A stretch of DNA of 63,245 bases from QAMX01 sp964515055 (GCA_964515055.1 CAZEUG010000009.1:1-63245); one strand, 5' to 3'. Counted from the first letter of the stretch, positions 15,544 to 25,157 are shown. Translations and numbers: made by a program. The notes: generated from the sequence alone by a model not told the origin.

Positions 15544-17916
15544 ATGCAGGGAACAGAACTTCAATATTATACCATCGGACTGGATGGCACAGACAGCGAT
15601 GTCGCCTTCACAGCGAATGTACTCCGCGAGGAACTTGAAAAACGGACGGGCATTTCGTTTGAACTGGTTCCGGCGGGTCAGGGCGGGATTGAGCTGTCCA
15701 TCGGCCAGACCGCTGCACCGGCTCCGGAAGGATTTTCATACAACGCCGCAGACGGCAAAGTGACCATCGAAGGGTATGACCGTTCCGGTCTGCTGCACGG
15801 CGCCGGCTATCTGCTCCGGAAGGCGTACTGGTATCAGGGCGGTCTGGCCGTACAGGATGCATCCTGCCGAACCTATCCGCGCAAAAAGCTGCGCGGCAGC
15901 CAGGTCGGCTACCGGAATCAGACGAACGCCTACGCGGCCTGGTCGAAGGACACCTACGCGCAGTACATCCGGGAGCTGGCGCTCTGCGGTGCCAATGCGA
16001 TCGAATTCCCGGCACCGCGCACGGACGATAACGCCCGCGGCAAGGTCATGAAATACGAGGCGCTCGATGCGCTGATCTTCACCAGCGACGTCTCCCACCA
16101 GTATGGAATGGATGTCTGGCTCTGGTATCCGAACATCATCAACAATCACACCCGCTATCGCATCCCGAAAAGCGGCTTCCTGCCGGAAACGGATGACGAT
16201 GCGCGCTGGCTGAATGAAGAAATCCGCAAGGAAGACGCACAGCGTGAAAAGGACTTTTCTTCCGTTCCGTATATTGACCATGTCATGATTCCGGGCGGCG
16301 ACCCGGGCAGCCTGGAACCGGAGGATCTGTTCGCATTCTCGGAGCGGGTGGCCAACATTCTGCACAAGTACCACCCGAACGCCGGTGTCTGGATTTCCGC
16401 ACAGGTCATGAAAAACGCGGATGACTTCAAATACCGCTTCTACAGCGAGGTGGCCAAGCGCCCGTCCTGGCTGACCGGTATCTGCCATGCACCGTGGGTC
16501 AGCCATACGATTCAGGAGTGCCGCGAACGGACACCGGCCGATCTGCCGCTCCGCTCCTACCCGGACATCTGCCATATGCTCTGCTGCCAGTACCCGGTTC
16601 ATGCATGGGATCCGATCTGGGCGATCACGGCTGGCCGCGAATGCTACAATCCGCGCCCGCGCTGGCACCGCCAGATGCACCGCCTGACGAAAGCATCCTG
16701 CATCGGCAACCTGGCCTATTCGGAAGGCATCGCGGACGATGTCTCCAAATTCATCTGGCTCGACGCCGACTGGGACGATTCCATCCCTTATATGGAGACG
16801 CTGCGCGATTTCGCCAGTATGTTCATCTCTCCGGAACACGCCGCTGAGATTGCATCTACCATCGCCCTGTTCGAGGATATCTATGAAGGCCCCGCCGTGG
16901 CCAACCGAACCGTCGGTGAGGTCTATGACCAGCTGCATACCATGCAGAAGACGCTGCGCAGTGAAGCCTATCAGCCCGGCTTCGGTGCCGACAGCTACCG
17001 CTTCGACATGGCCATGATGATGAGCATCTTCTATCAATATATCCAGCGCCGCGCCATTCGTGACCAGGCCGTCTATGACCGCGTCTGGCAGGGGCTGGAC
17101 TGCGCGGAGGACGCCGATGCGTTTGCGGAAACCATCCGGGCACGCCTGGCGGAAACACAGCAGTCGCCGGACGAAGTACTCCGGAAGGAAATGTGGGACT
17201 GCGCCGACATCTGCTGGGAAAAGATCAACTGGAAGCTGTCCACAACGCGCCACTTTGCATCGAGCTATGGCCGTGGTGGCTTCCTGGATACCGCGGAAAT
17301 CCCGCTCTGCAACGCGTGGTGGCTGGAAGCCAACCTGAAAAAGCTGTCCGGCATGACGACACAGGCGGAAAAACTGACCTTCTTAAAACAGCTGCGCGAC
17401 TGCCATTCGGCTGGCCCCGGCGGCAAATATATTTCCTTCGGCTCCCCGGAATCCATGCAGTACCTGCGCATGAATCACACCTGGTGGGATGAGCCGGAAG
17501 CCATTACCATCCCGCGCATCGAGCATCACGTTGGAATGTTCGGGCCGGACGTCGATCGCGCAACCTGCCCGGATATGGACAAGGTCACACTCGAACGCGT
17601 TGCGTCGATTCTCGGCTATTACCATGCCCCGGTCGAAATCGAAATTGACGGCCTCGTTCCGGGTGCCGCTTATGAAGTCCGCGTCGTCTATCCGATGCGC
17701 TTCGGCTGGAAAGGCCAGACGGAGATTCCTGCCTACCTGACCTCCAGGGGCGACCGCCTCAACTTCCTCGGCTGCGTCGAGGGCGATGAATGGGTCTACC
17801 GGTATGAGCTTCCGGCCGGATATGTCGATGAAAACGGCCGCGTTTCTCTGGAGGCTCAGAAGGTCGAAGGGCCACGCGGCACCGGCTTCACCGAGGTCTG
17901 GATGCTTCTGCGCTGA
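15544..17916 (+). CDS. Putative glycoside hydrolase with an alpha-glucuronidase/hexosaminidase-type N-terminal domain
   Basis: The 790-residue protein has no signal peptide and should be cytoplasmic. Residues 1-100 resemble the zincin-like N-terminal domain shared by GH67, GH20 and GH84 enzymes, ending in a YDRSGLLHGAGYLLR segment. A TIM-barrel-like core follows, with carboxylate-rich strand ends (for example HVMIPGGDPG and AYSEGI) and many Trp, Tyr and His residues. A small beta domain closes the protein. I cannot assign a GH family with confidence. The ribosome-binding site is weak: GGAG lies only two bases before the ATG, with GGAAAG further up. It is followed by a sugar-isomerase-like gene, which suggests intracellular breakdown of an imported glycan or uronate. 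Confidence 0.6.
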   Translation: MQGTELQYYTIGLDGTDSDVAFTANVLREELEKRTGISFELVPAGQGGIELSIGQTAAPAPEGFSYNAADGKVTIEGYDRSGLLHGAGYLLRKAYWYQGGLAVQDASCRTYPRKKLRGSQVGYRNQTNAYAAWSKDTYAQYIRELALCGANAIEFPAPRTDDNARGKVMKYEALDALIFTSDVSHQYGMDVWLWYPNIINNHTRYRIPKSGFLPETDDDARWLNEEIRKEDAQREKDFSSVPYIDHVMIPGGDPGSLEPEDLFAFSERVANILHKYHPNAGVWISAQVMKNADDFKYRFYSEVAKRPSWLTGICHAPWVSHTIQECRERTPADLPLRSYPDICHMLCCQYPVHAWDPIWAITAGRECYNPRPRWHRQMHRLTKASCIGNLAYSEGIADDVSKFIWLDADWDDSIPYMETLRDFASMFISPEHAAEIASTIALFEDIYEGPAVANRTVGEVYDQLHTMQKTLRSEAYQPGFGADSYRFDMAMMMSIFYQYIQRRAIRDQAVYDRVWQGLDCAEDADAFAETIRARLAETQQSPDEVLRKEMWDCADICWEKINWKLSTTRHFASSYGRGGFLDTAEIPLCNAWWLEANLKKLSGMTTQAEKLTFLKQLRDCHSAGPGGKYISFGSPESMQYLRMNHTWWDEPEAITIPRIEHHVGMFGPDVDRATCPDMDKVTLERVASILGYYHAPVEIEIDGLVPGAAYEVRVVYPMRFGWKGQTEIPAYLTSRGDRLNFLGCVEGDEWVYRYELPAGYVDENGRVSLEAQKVEGPRGTGFTEVWMLLR

Positions 17917-17955
17917 CACGTCTGAATACAAACATGGGAAAAGGAGAACAGGAAC

Positions 17956-18822
17956 ATGAGCAAATTTATTCTGTCCGGTTTTGCCGATGAAATTGACCCG
18001 TACCTGAATACGCAAATGGATGTGCTGGATCCGCTCGGCATCCGCTACATCGAAATTCGCTGCGCAGACGAAAAGAACATTTCCACCGTCACGGAAGAGG
18101 AAGCCGTGGAAATGCATCAGCGCCTGTCGGCACGCGGCTATCGAATCAGCTCCATCGGATCGCCCATCGGCAAAATCCGCGTCAACGATGATTTTGAACC
18201 GCATATCGCACTGTTTCAGAACTGCCTGCGGATGGCGCAGATTTTCGAAGCGCCCTACATCCGGATGTTCAGCTTTTACCCGCCGAAGGGGGAAGACATT
18301 GCCAACTATCGCGATGTCGTCCTCTCCAGATGGGAAACCTTCCTGAAGCTGGCGGAGGGCACCGGCGTGACGCTGCTGCATGAGAATGAAAAGGACATCT
18401 ACGGTGACACGGCGGAGCGCTGCCTGGATCTGGCTGAAACGCTGGGCATCGGCCTGATCTTTGACCCGGCGAACTTCATCCAGTCTGGTGAGGAGACGTA
18501 CCCCTATGCGTTTGAACGGCTGAAAAAGCATATCCGCTATATGCACATCAAGGACGCCAAACGCGAGAACGGCCAGGTCGTTCCGGCAGGCTACGGCGAT
18601 GCACAGCTCGATCGGATTCTGTCCGAGCTGAACGAACAGGGCTTCGAGGGCTTCCTGTCTCTGGAACCGCACCTGGGCTCGTTCCATGGCTTTGCCGATC
18701 TGGAACCGGAATCCAAGACGAATATGCTGGAGGAGGGCGGCCCGAAATCCTACACGATTGCGGTGGAGTCGCTCCGGAAACTGCTGAAAATCATCGGGAT
18801 TCAGCCGGAAACGGAAAAATAA
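17956..18822 (+). CDS. Sugar phosphate isomerase/epimerase family protein
   Basis: The 288-residue TIM-barrel protein belongs to the xylose isomerase-like / AP endonuclease 2 fold family. Candidate metal ligands stand at strand ends: HENEKD, FDPANF, MHIKDA and SLEPH. ATG 17956 has AAGGAG nine bases upstream. It lies 39 bases after the glycoside hydrolase-like gene with no terminator between, so the two are probably co-transcribed. The natural role is likely isomerisation or epimerisation of the sugar released by its neighbour. The exact substrate is unknown. Confidence 0.82.
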   Translation: MSKFILSGFADEIDPYLNTQMDVLDPLGIRYIEIRCADEKNISTVTEEEAVEMHQRLSARGYRISSIGSPIGKIRVNDDFEPHIALFQNCLRMAQIFEAPYIRMFSFYPPKGEDIANYRDVVLSRWETFLKLAEGTGVTLLHENEKDIYGDTAERCLDLAETLGIGLIFDPANFIQSGEETYPYAFERLKKHIRYMHIKDAKRENGQVVPAGYGDAQLDRILSELNEQGFEGFLSLEPHLGSFHGFADLEPESKTNMLEEGGPKSYTIAVESLRKLLKIIGIQPETEK

Positions 18823-18834
18823 TTTCGGAAAAGC

Positions 18835-18863
18835 TTGACAAAGCCTTCCGCATATGCTATAAT
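18835..18863 (+). promoter_or_regulatory. Promoter of asnA
   Basis: TTGACA at 18835-18840 and TATAAT at 18858-18863 are 17 bases apart, a consensus promoter placed 12 bases after the preceding stop. The leader to the asnA ATG is about 90 bases and contains a terminator-like hairpin. Confidence 0.9.
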
Positions 18864-18879
18864 ACGACAAGAAAGCAGC

Positions 18880-18918
18880 AAGGGCGCTGCGGGCTCACGT
18901 CCGCAGCGCCCTTTCTTA
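18880..18918 (+). promoter_or_regulatory. Terminator-like hairpin in the asnA leader (possible attenuator)
   Basis: A perfect 13-bp, very GC-rich stem (18880-18892 with 18901-18913) closes an 8-base loop and is followed by TTTCTTATC. It lies between the asnA promoter and the asnA start. GCAGCA at 18875-18880 is complementary to TGCTGC at 18933-18938, giving a possible alternative pairing. No T-box consensus is visible and the leader is too short for one. Attenuation or RNA-binding-protein control is inference. Confidence 0.6.
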
Positions 18919-18958
18919 TCAACGATCATGCCTGCTGCTGGTGAAAGGAAGCGAAGAG

Positions 18959-19966
18959 ATGAGTCAGCTGCAAATCCCACAGGGATATGCGCCGAAACTG
19001 GATGCGTATGAAACACAAACTGCCATCGGGCAGATTAAACGCTTTTTTGAAGATCAATTGTCTGCGGCTCTGCACCTCAAACGGGTGTCTGCGCCGCTGT
19101 TTGTCGATCCGTCCACAGGGCTGAATGACGACCTGAACGGCGTCGAACGTGCAGTTTCCTTCGATATTGCAGAGACCGGAACCATCGCGGCCGTCGTGCA
19201 TTCGCTGGCCAAGTGGAAGCGGATGGCGCTGCATCAGTATGGCTTTCCGGTCGGCGAAGGGCTGTATACCGATATGAACGCCATTCGGCGCGATGAGGAA
19301 ATGGACAACCTGCACTCCATCTACGTCGATCAATGGGACTGGGAACGCGTCATCACCAGGGAACAGCGCAACGTGGAATTCCTGAAGGATACCGTTGCCC
19401 GCATCGTCCGCGCCATTGTCGCAACGCAGGACTGCGTCTGCACACATTATCCACGCCTGACCACCCGCCTGAATCCGAACGTCACCTTCATTACCACGCA
19501 GGAGCTGGAGGATTTGTACCCGGAGCTGTCGCCGAAGCAGCGCGAAAACGCCATCGTCCGGGAACACCAGACCGTTTTCCTCATGCAGATCGGCGGGTGC
19601 CTGCACTCCGGAAGACCGCATGACGGCCGCGCACCGGACTACGATGACTGGAAGTTGAACGGTGATATCCTGTTCTGGGATGAAACGCTGGAACGCGCCA
19701 TTGAGATTTCCTCCATGGGTATCCGCGTCGATCGGCAGTCGCTGGATGAACAGCTCAAACTGGCCAACGCGGAAGACCGCCGTTCGCTGCTGTTCCATCA
19801 GCTCCTGCTGCAGGATCAGCTGCCGCTGACCATCGGTGGCGGCATTGGCCAGTCTCGCCTCTGTATGTTGCTGCTGGAAAAAGCGCACGTCGGCGAGGTT
19901 CAGGTCTCTATCTGGGACGATGCGACCGTTCAGGGCTGCAAAAAAGCCGGAATTCCGCTTCTGTAA
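18959..19966 (+). CDS. asnA: Aspartate-ammonia ligase (asparagine synthetase A)
   Basis: This 335-residue protein matches AsnA in length and sequence throughout. It makes asparagine from aspartate, ammonia and ATP (giving AMP) using a class II aminoacyl-tRNA-synthetase-like fold. Recognisable stretches include KRVSAPLFVD near the N-terminus, SVYVDQWDWE-like sequence in the middle and GGGIGQSRLCM near the end. ATG 18959 follows AAAGGAAG and gives the family N-terminus; an in-frame ATG at 18941 would add six residues. The gene is 36 bases ahead of glnN, so ammonia assimilation into Asn and Gln may be co-transcribed behind the leader hairpin at 18880-18918. Confidence 0.95.
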   Translation: MSQLQIPQGYAPKLDAYETQTAIGQIKRFFEDQLSAALHLKRVSAPLFVDPSTGLNDDLNGVERAVSFDIAETGTIAAVVHSLAKWKRMALHQYGFPVGEGLYTDMNAIRRDEEMDNLHSIYVDQWDWERVITREQRNVEFLKDTVARIVRAIVATQDCVCTHYPRLTTRLNPNVTFITTQELEDLYPELSPKQRENAIVREHQTVFLMQIGGCLHSGRPHDGRAPDYDDWKLNGDILFWDETLERAIEISSMGIRVDRQSLDEQLKLANAEDRRSLLFHQLLLQDQLPLTIGGGIGQSRLCMLLLEKAHVGEVQVSIWDDATVQGCKKAGIPLL

Positions 19967-20002
19967 GCGGAAAACGAATCAAGAGAGAAAGGGCGAACGA
20001 TC

Positions 20003-22096
20003 ATGGGAAATCCACAGGAACTGTTTGGCAGTATGGTGTTCAATGAGCGGGTCATGAAGTCCCGACTGCCGCATGAAACCTATAAGGCGCTGAAACGAAC
20101 CATTGCACGCGGCAAACCACTCGATCTGGACGTCGCAAACGTCGTGGCCAACGCAATGAAGGAATGGGCGCTGGAAAAGGGTGCCACACATTTTACCCAC
20201 TGGTTCCAACCGCTGACCGGCGTCACGGCGGAAAAGCACGACAGCTTCATCAAACCGGACGTGGACGGAACGGTCATTATGGAATTTTCCGGCTCTGCGC
20301 TGGTACGCGGCGAATCGGATGCGTCCAGCTTCCCGTCCGGCGGCCTGCGCGCCACCTTTGAAGCGCGTGGCTATACGGCGTGGGATCCGACCAGCTACGC
20401 CTTCATCAAAGACCGGACGCTCTGCATCCCGACAGCGTTCTGCTCCTACGCTGGAGAGGCACTTGACCAGAAAACGCCGCTTCTCCGCTCCATGGAAGCG
20501 GTCGAACGGCAGGCCATGCGGATTCTTCGCCTCTTTCCGGGCAATGACGCGAAGCGCGTGCTGACAACCGTCGGGCCGGAGCAGGAATATTTCCTGATCG
20601 ACCGTGAGGTCTACAACAAACGTCCTGACCTGCAATACTGCGGCCGAACGCTGTTCGGTGCCCGCCCGCCCAAGGGGCAGGAGCTGGATGACCATTATTA
20701 CGGCGCCCTGAAGCCGCGTGTCGCTGCGTTCATGAAGGATCTGGATGAGGAGCTCTGGCAGCTCGGTGTGCTCGCCAAAACCGAACACAACGAAGTCGCA
20801 CCCGGCCAGCATGAGCTTGCCCCGATCTACACCACCACCAACATCGCGGCTGACCACAACCAGCTGACGATGGAATGCATGAAGCGGATTGCCGACCGCC
20901 ATGGACTCGTCTGTCTGCTGCACGAAAAACCGTTTGCCGGCGTCAACGGCAGCGGCAAACACAACAACTGGTCGCTTTCCACGGATACAGGCGTCAACCT
21001 CCTGGAACCGGGCGAAACGCCGTCGCAGAACCTGCGCTTTCTCCTCTTTTTGACGGCCGTGATTCAGGCAGTCGATCTGCATCAGGATCTGCTGCGCAGT
21101 TCGGTGGCCAGCGCCGGAAACGATCACCGCCTGGGCGCCAATGAAGCGCCGCCCGCCATTGTCTCCATGTTCCTGGGTGACGAATTGACGGAAATTCTCG
21201 ACTCCATCCGCAACGGCACTCTCTACACGGAACGGACAGAGGATACCATGGAAACCGGTGCCAAGGTACTCCCCGGCATTCTGCGCGACACGACCGACCG
21301 GAACCGCACCTCTCCGTTTGCATTCACCGGCAACAAGTTCGAATTCCGGATGCTCGGCTCGGCGTCCTCTATTTCCTGCCCGAATGTCGTGCTGAATACG
21401 ATTGTCGCCGACACGCTCTCTGACTTTGCCGATGAGCTGGAACAGGCTGATGAACTGGAACACGCCATCCGTGAGCTGCTATGTCGAACCGTCCGGGAAC
21501 ACTGGCGCATCATTTTCAACGGCAACAACTATTCGGAAGAATGGCTCCGGGAGGCGGCACGGCGCGGCCTCTGCAACTGCAGAACGACGGTGGAAGCGCT
21601 GCCCGCACTGATCAAGCCGGACAATGTGGCACTGTTTGAACGCCACGGCGTATTCCGCGGCAGCGAGCTGACGGCGCGCCATGAAATCTATCTGGAAAAC
21701 TACTGCAAAACCATCCACATCGAAGCGCTCACGATGATCGATATGGTCAAGCGAGAGGTGTTGCCCGCTGCCATTTCCTATCAGGGCGCACTGGCCGATG
21801 TCGTCGCAAAAAAACGCGCTGTTTCCCAGTATGTGGAGACGGAAACCGAGGAAAAAATCCTGTCGCATCTGTCCGGCCTGACCTCCTGTATGTATCAGAA
21901 GCTGGGCGACCTGGAGTCCGCTGCGCTGGAAGCGCACACCGGAGAGGGGATTGAAGCCACGGCGCAGTTCTGTCATGACCAGGTCTTCAGCGAAATGATC
22001 GCACTCCGCACCATTGTGGACGAGGTGGAAACGCTGGTGGCCAAACCGTACTGGCCGTTTCCGACATATGCGGAAATCCTGTACAGCGTCCGATAA
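20003..22096 (+). CDS. glnN: Glutamine synthetase type III
   Basis: The 697-residue protein has the size and blocks of GSIII rather than the ~440-residue GlnA: VTAEKHDSF near the N-terminus, GPEQEYFLID with metal-binding Glu residues, KTEHNEVAPGQHE and GVNGSGKHNNWS. GSIII forms dodecamers and condenses glutamate with ammonia at ATP cost. It lacks the adenylylation-loop tyrosine logic of GlnA. ATG 20003 follows GAGAAAGGG. The gene sits directly after asnA and is closed by a strong terminator at 22110-22151. Confidence 0.95.
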   Translation: MGNPQELFGSMVFNERVMKSRLPHETYKALKRTIARGKPLDLDVANVVANAMKEWALEKGATHFTHWFQPLTGVTAEKHDSFIKPDVDGTVIMEFSGSALVRGESDASSFPSGGLRATFEARGYTAWDPTSYAFIKDRTLCIPTAFCSYAGEALDQKTPLLRSMEAVERQAMRILRLFPGNDAKRVLTTVGPEQEYFLIDREVYNKRPDLQYCGRTLFGARPPKGQELDDHYYGALKPRVAAFMKDLDEELWQLGVLAKTEHNEVAPGQHELAPIYTTTNIAADHNQLTMECMKRIADRHGLVCLLHEKPFAGVNGSGKHNNWSLSTDTGVNLLEPGETPSQNLRFLLFLTAVIQAVDLHQDLLRSSVASAGNDHRLGANEAPPAIVSMFLGDELTEILDSIRNGTLYTERTEDTMETGAKVLPGILRDTTDRNRTSPFAFTGNKFEFRMLGSASSISCPNVVLNTIVADTLSDFADELEQADELEHAIRELLCRTVREHWRIIFNGNNYSEEWLREAARRGLCNCRTTVEALPALIKPDNVALFERHGVFRGSELTARHEIYLENYCKTIHIEALTMIDMVKREVLPAAISYQGALADVVAKKRAVSQYVETETEEKILSHLSGLTSCMYQKLGDLESAALEAHTGEGIEATAQFCHDQVFSEMIALRTIVDEVETLVAKPYWPFPTYAEILYSVR

Positions 22097-22109
22097 ATCC
22101 AATCAAAAA

Positions 22110-22151
22110 GGCGTGTATCCGTTGATCAGCGGATACACGCCCTGTTTTTTT
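22110..22151. terminator. Terminator between glnN and murA
   Basis: A perfect 12-bp stem (22110-22121 with 22130-22141) is followed by eight T. An A run on the other side lets it also serve the convergent murA gene. Confidence 0.9.
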
Positions 22152-22171
22152 GTGGGAAGCAAGCTGAACCG

Positions 22172-23461
22172 TTACCCGGCGATGTGCGCGGCCGGTGTAT
22201 CGTCCGTCGAGACAATGTGAATGTCAGCGCCGATGCGCTGCAGCTTCGTGACGATATCTTCATATCCGCGCTCGATATGTAAGATGCCGTCAATTTCTGT
22301 CCGACCGCGGGCAGCCAGCCCGGCTGTGACGAGAGCCACACCGGCGCGCAGATCGCAGGCGCAGACCGGCGCACCCGTCAGCTCGGCAACCGGCGTAATG
22401 ATGGCGGTGCGGCCATCCACCTGAATCTGTGCCCCCATGCGCGCCAACTCATCCACATAGCGGAAGCGGTTGTCGTAGACGCCTTCGGTCACAACACTGG
22501 TGCCGTCGGCCAGACACAACACCGCAGTCGCCAGAGGCTGCATATCGGTGGGGAAGCCGGGATAGGGGATGGCGCGGATGTTGGTGCGGTGCAGTGGTCC
22601 CGTCCGCGAAACGCGGAGGAAATCGTCTCCTTCAAAGATGGAAACACCCATCTCTTCAAACTTGGTGGTGATGCATTCCAGATGCTTCGGAATGATGTTG
22701 TTGATGACAATTTCTCCGCCGGCAGCGGCAACAGCCGCCACAAACGTTCCGGCTTCGATCTGATCCGGAATGATGGAGTAGACGCCACCGTGCAGCTTTT
22801 TCACGCCGCGCACCTTGATCACATCGGTTCCCGCGCCGCGAATGACAGCGCCCATGGAATTCAGGAAGTTGGCCACATCGACAACGTGCGGCTCCTTGGA
22901 GGCGTTCTCAATGATGGTCGTGCCCGGTGCGCGGACAGCGGCCAGCATGACGTTGATGGTTGCGCCAACGGAATTTTCGTCAAAAAAGATGTTGCCGGAG
23001 CGGATTCCGCCATCCGTGGTGGCGCAGATGATGCCGTTTTCCACGCGCACCGTTGCGCCGAGTGCCTCAAAGCCCTTGATATGCCGGTCAATCGGCCGGC
23101 CGCCAAAATCACAGCCGCCGGGCATACCGGCCCGCGCCCAGCCGTACCGGCCGAGCATTGCGCCGATGATATAATACGAGGCGCGCATCTTGCGCATCAT
23201 TTCATAGGGCGGCTCTTCACAGCGCAGCGTGGAGGTGTCCACTTCGACAGTCGAGGAGTTCAGATAAGTGACACGCGCACCCAGAGACGACAGAATATCA
23301 CCCCACAGCAGAACGTCGCTGATGTTGGGGACGTTTTCAATGCGGCAGACCCCTTCCACCAGAATGGTGGCCGGAAGGATGCCAACGGCAGAATTTTTCA
23401 TGCCGGCAATATTGACAGAGCCATAAAGCGGTTTCCCGCCGTTGATGACATATTTTTTCAA
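22172..23461 (-). CDS. murA: UDP-N-acetylglucosamine 1-carboxyvinyltransferase
   Basis: The 429-residue protein transfers enolpyruvate from PEP to UDP-GlcNAc, the first committed step of peptidoglycan synthesis. Lys22 of the KNS motif and catalytic Cys117 in PGGCDFGGRP are both present, so it should be fosfomycin-sensitive by that residue. The start is taken as TTG 23461, because AGAAGG lies about seven bases upstream and the protein then begins LKKYVINGG like other MurA. Longer upstream in-frame sequence is not MurA-like. The promoter is at 23612-23640. Some Bacillota carry a second copy (MurZ); only one is in this window. Confidence 0.95.
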   Translation of the reverse strand: MKKYVINGGKPLYGSVNIAGMKNSAVGILPATILVEGVCRIENVPNISDVLLWGDILSSLGARVTYLNSSTVEVDTSTLRCEEPPYEMMRKMRASYYIIGAMLGRYGWARAGMPGGCDFGGRPIDRHIKGFEALGATVRVENGIICATTDGGIRSGNIFFDENSVGATINVMLAAVRAPGTTIIENASKEPHVVDVANFLNSMGAVIRGAGTDVIKVRGVKKLHGGVYSIIPDQIEAGTFVAAVAAAGGEIVINNIIPKHLECITTKFEEMGVSIFEGDDFLRVSRTGPLHRTNIRAIPYPGFPTDMQPLATAVLCLADGTSVVTEGVYDNRFRYVDELARMGAQIQVDGRTAIITPVAELTGAPVCACDLRAGVALVTAGLAARGRTEIDGILHIERGYEDIVTKLQRIGADIHIVSTDDTPAAHIAG

Positions 23462-23611
23462 GGAACGACCTTCTTTCACAGGCCTGAGACCTCCAGGCGG
23501 AGATTCGGTGAATGTACGCAGATCAAACGGCAGACAAAACCAGCCTGCCGGAGAGAGAAAGACAGCTTGTTGTCTGCACAACGGCAGACGGGCAGAAAAA
23601 CACCCATACAG

Positions 23612-23640
23612 ATTATAGCATGAAAGACGGATTTTGTCAA
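23612..23640 (-). promoter_or_regulatory. Promoter of murA
   Basis: On the minus strand TTGACA (23640-23635) and TATAAT (23617-23612) are 17 bases apart. The untranslated leader is about 145 bases, and I see no riboswitch in it. Confidence 0.88.
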
Positions 23641-23708
23641 CTCGGGCTCATAAAAAAGCGCAAATCCGGAGGAAAATCTCGAAAATAGCTTGCCCGATTC
23701 CCGCTCTT

Positions 23709-25082
23709 TTATGCGTTCGACTCCTCAGAATGCGTCAGAACGCGAATCCAACGGTAACGGTTCACCTTGACAACAGCTACCGCACACTTCAAAATCTGAT
23801 CAGCCTTCAGACAGATGAACGTGACAACACAGGGCAGCTCCCAGACAAACGCTGAAAGCAGCGAGGCGGGCAGAACGATGCCCCACATGAAAATCAGGTC
23901 GTTGATGAAGACAAACCGCGTTTCGCCGCCGCCGGATACGATTCCCGTCAAGGATGACATCTGGTAGGATGTACCAATGACTGTGACGCAGAGGACGAGC
24001 AGGAACTGGTGCGCCAGATCGGCGCTCTCCGGCGTGACCTGATAAAAATCCACAATGAACTGCTTCACGCCGAGCAGGAGCAGACTGGTGACGACGCCGA
24101 TCAGCAGGTAGATGATCTGCAACGTGCGGGCGTAGCTCTTGACATCGTCAATTCGCCCTTCGCCAACAGCCTTCCCAATGACGACACCCGATGCCGTTGC
24201 AACACCGTAGACAAAGACCGTGACCACCTGGAAGACAGCCGTCGCAATGCTGGACGCGGAAATGGCTGCTTCACCCAGGCGCCCGATGATGGCCGACTGC
24301 ACAGCCATGGCCAGTCCCCAGGAGGTATTGGACAGAACGAGCGGCAGTCCTGTGCGGACAAAATCGCGAATGTATGCGCGCTGCACGGCGAACAGATCGC
24401 GCAGACGCAGACGAATCTTCTTGTCGATCAACAGCGCATAGACGACCACAACGATGAATTCGACACAGCGCGCAATCAGCGTTGCAATGGCCGCGCCGCG
24501 AATGCCCATCGGCTCGATTCCAAAACCACCGTAAATCAGCAGCGCATTCAGACCGATGTTGACAAACAGGGAAATCACCGACACATAGAACCCAATGCGA
24601 ACCGTTTCCGCACTGCGGAGAATGCTGAGCAGCAGCGTGGAAATGGTGAAAATGCAGTAGGAGAAGCAGACAATCCGCAGATACTGCGCCCCTTCCGCAA
24701 TGACGGGCGCTTCATTCGTCAAAAGGGAAAGGACAGCCTCCGGAAAACAGAAGGCGACGATGGTAATCAGCAGGGAAACCAGCAGTCCCAGCCAGAAACC
24801 GACGGCAAAGAAACGGCGAATCGGCTCGGTTTTGCGCTGCCCCCAATACTGTGAGGCGAGAACCACCATGCCGTTGCCAATCCCGGTTGCAATCATCTGC
24901 AACAGAAACTGAATCTGATTGACCATCGAGACGCCGTTCAGCGCTGTCTGACTGTATGCGCCGACCATGATGTTGTCGGCGAGGTTGACACTGAACGAAA
25001 TCAGATTCTGCAGTGCAATCACGCACGAGAGCGAAAACAGGGACTTGTAAAAAGCCGGGTCTTTGACAAATAGCCGCTTCAT
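23709..25082 (-). CDS. MATE-family efflux transporter
   Basis: The 457-residue protein has about twelve hydrophobic segments in two similar halves, with the NLADNIMVG stretch typical of MATE/NorM transporters in the first helix region. Members export drugs or metabolites by Na+ or H+ antiport. ATG 25082 has AAAGGAG seven bases upstream; longer in-frame sequence upstream runs through the promoter and is not coding. The gene is alone between murA and the divergent toxin-like gene. The substrate is unknown. Confidence 0.92.
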   Translation of the reverse strand: MKRLFVKDPAFYKSLFSLSCVIALQNLISFSVNLADNIMVGAYSQTALNGVSMVNQIQFLLQMIATGIGNGMVVLASQYWGQRKTEPIRRFFAVGFWLGLLVSLLITIVAFCFPEAVLSLLTNEAPVIAEGAQYLRIVCFSYCIFTISTLLLSILRSAETVRIGFYVSVISLFVNIGLNALLIYGGFGIEPMGIRGAAIATLIARCVEFIVVVVYALLIDKKIRLRLRDLFAVQRAYIRDFVRTGLPLVLSNTSWGLAMAVQSAIIGRLGEAAISASSIATAVFQVVTVFVYGVATASGVVIGKAVGEGRIDDVKSYARTLQIIYLLIGVVTSLLLLGVKQFIVDFYQVTPESADLAHQFLLVLCVTVIGTSYQMSSLTGIVSGGGETRFVFINDLIFMWGIVLPASLLSAFVWELPCVVTFICLKADQILKCAVAVVKVNRYRWIRVLTHSEESNA

Positions 25083-25128
25083 ATGAAAACTCCTTTGAAT
25101 GGTAAAAATCGAATGCAGACAAATAGAA

Positions 25129-25157
25129 ACTATACCATAGTTGACGCGATCCGTCAA
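25129..25157 (-). promoter_or_regulatory. Promoter of the MATE gene
   Basis: On the minus strand TTGACG (25157-25152) and TATAGT (25134-25129) are 17 bases apart. Confidence 0.82.

Noticed and set aside
18864..18958. T-box riboswitch before asnA
   Set aside because: The leader is only about 95 bases and lacks the AGGGTGG-type T-box sequence, although T-boxes before asnA are common in Bacillota.
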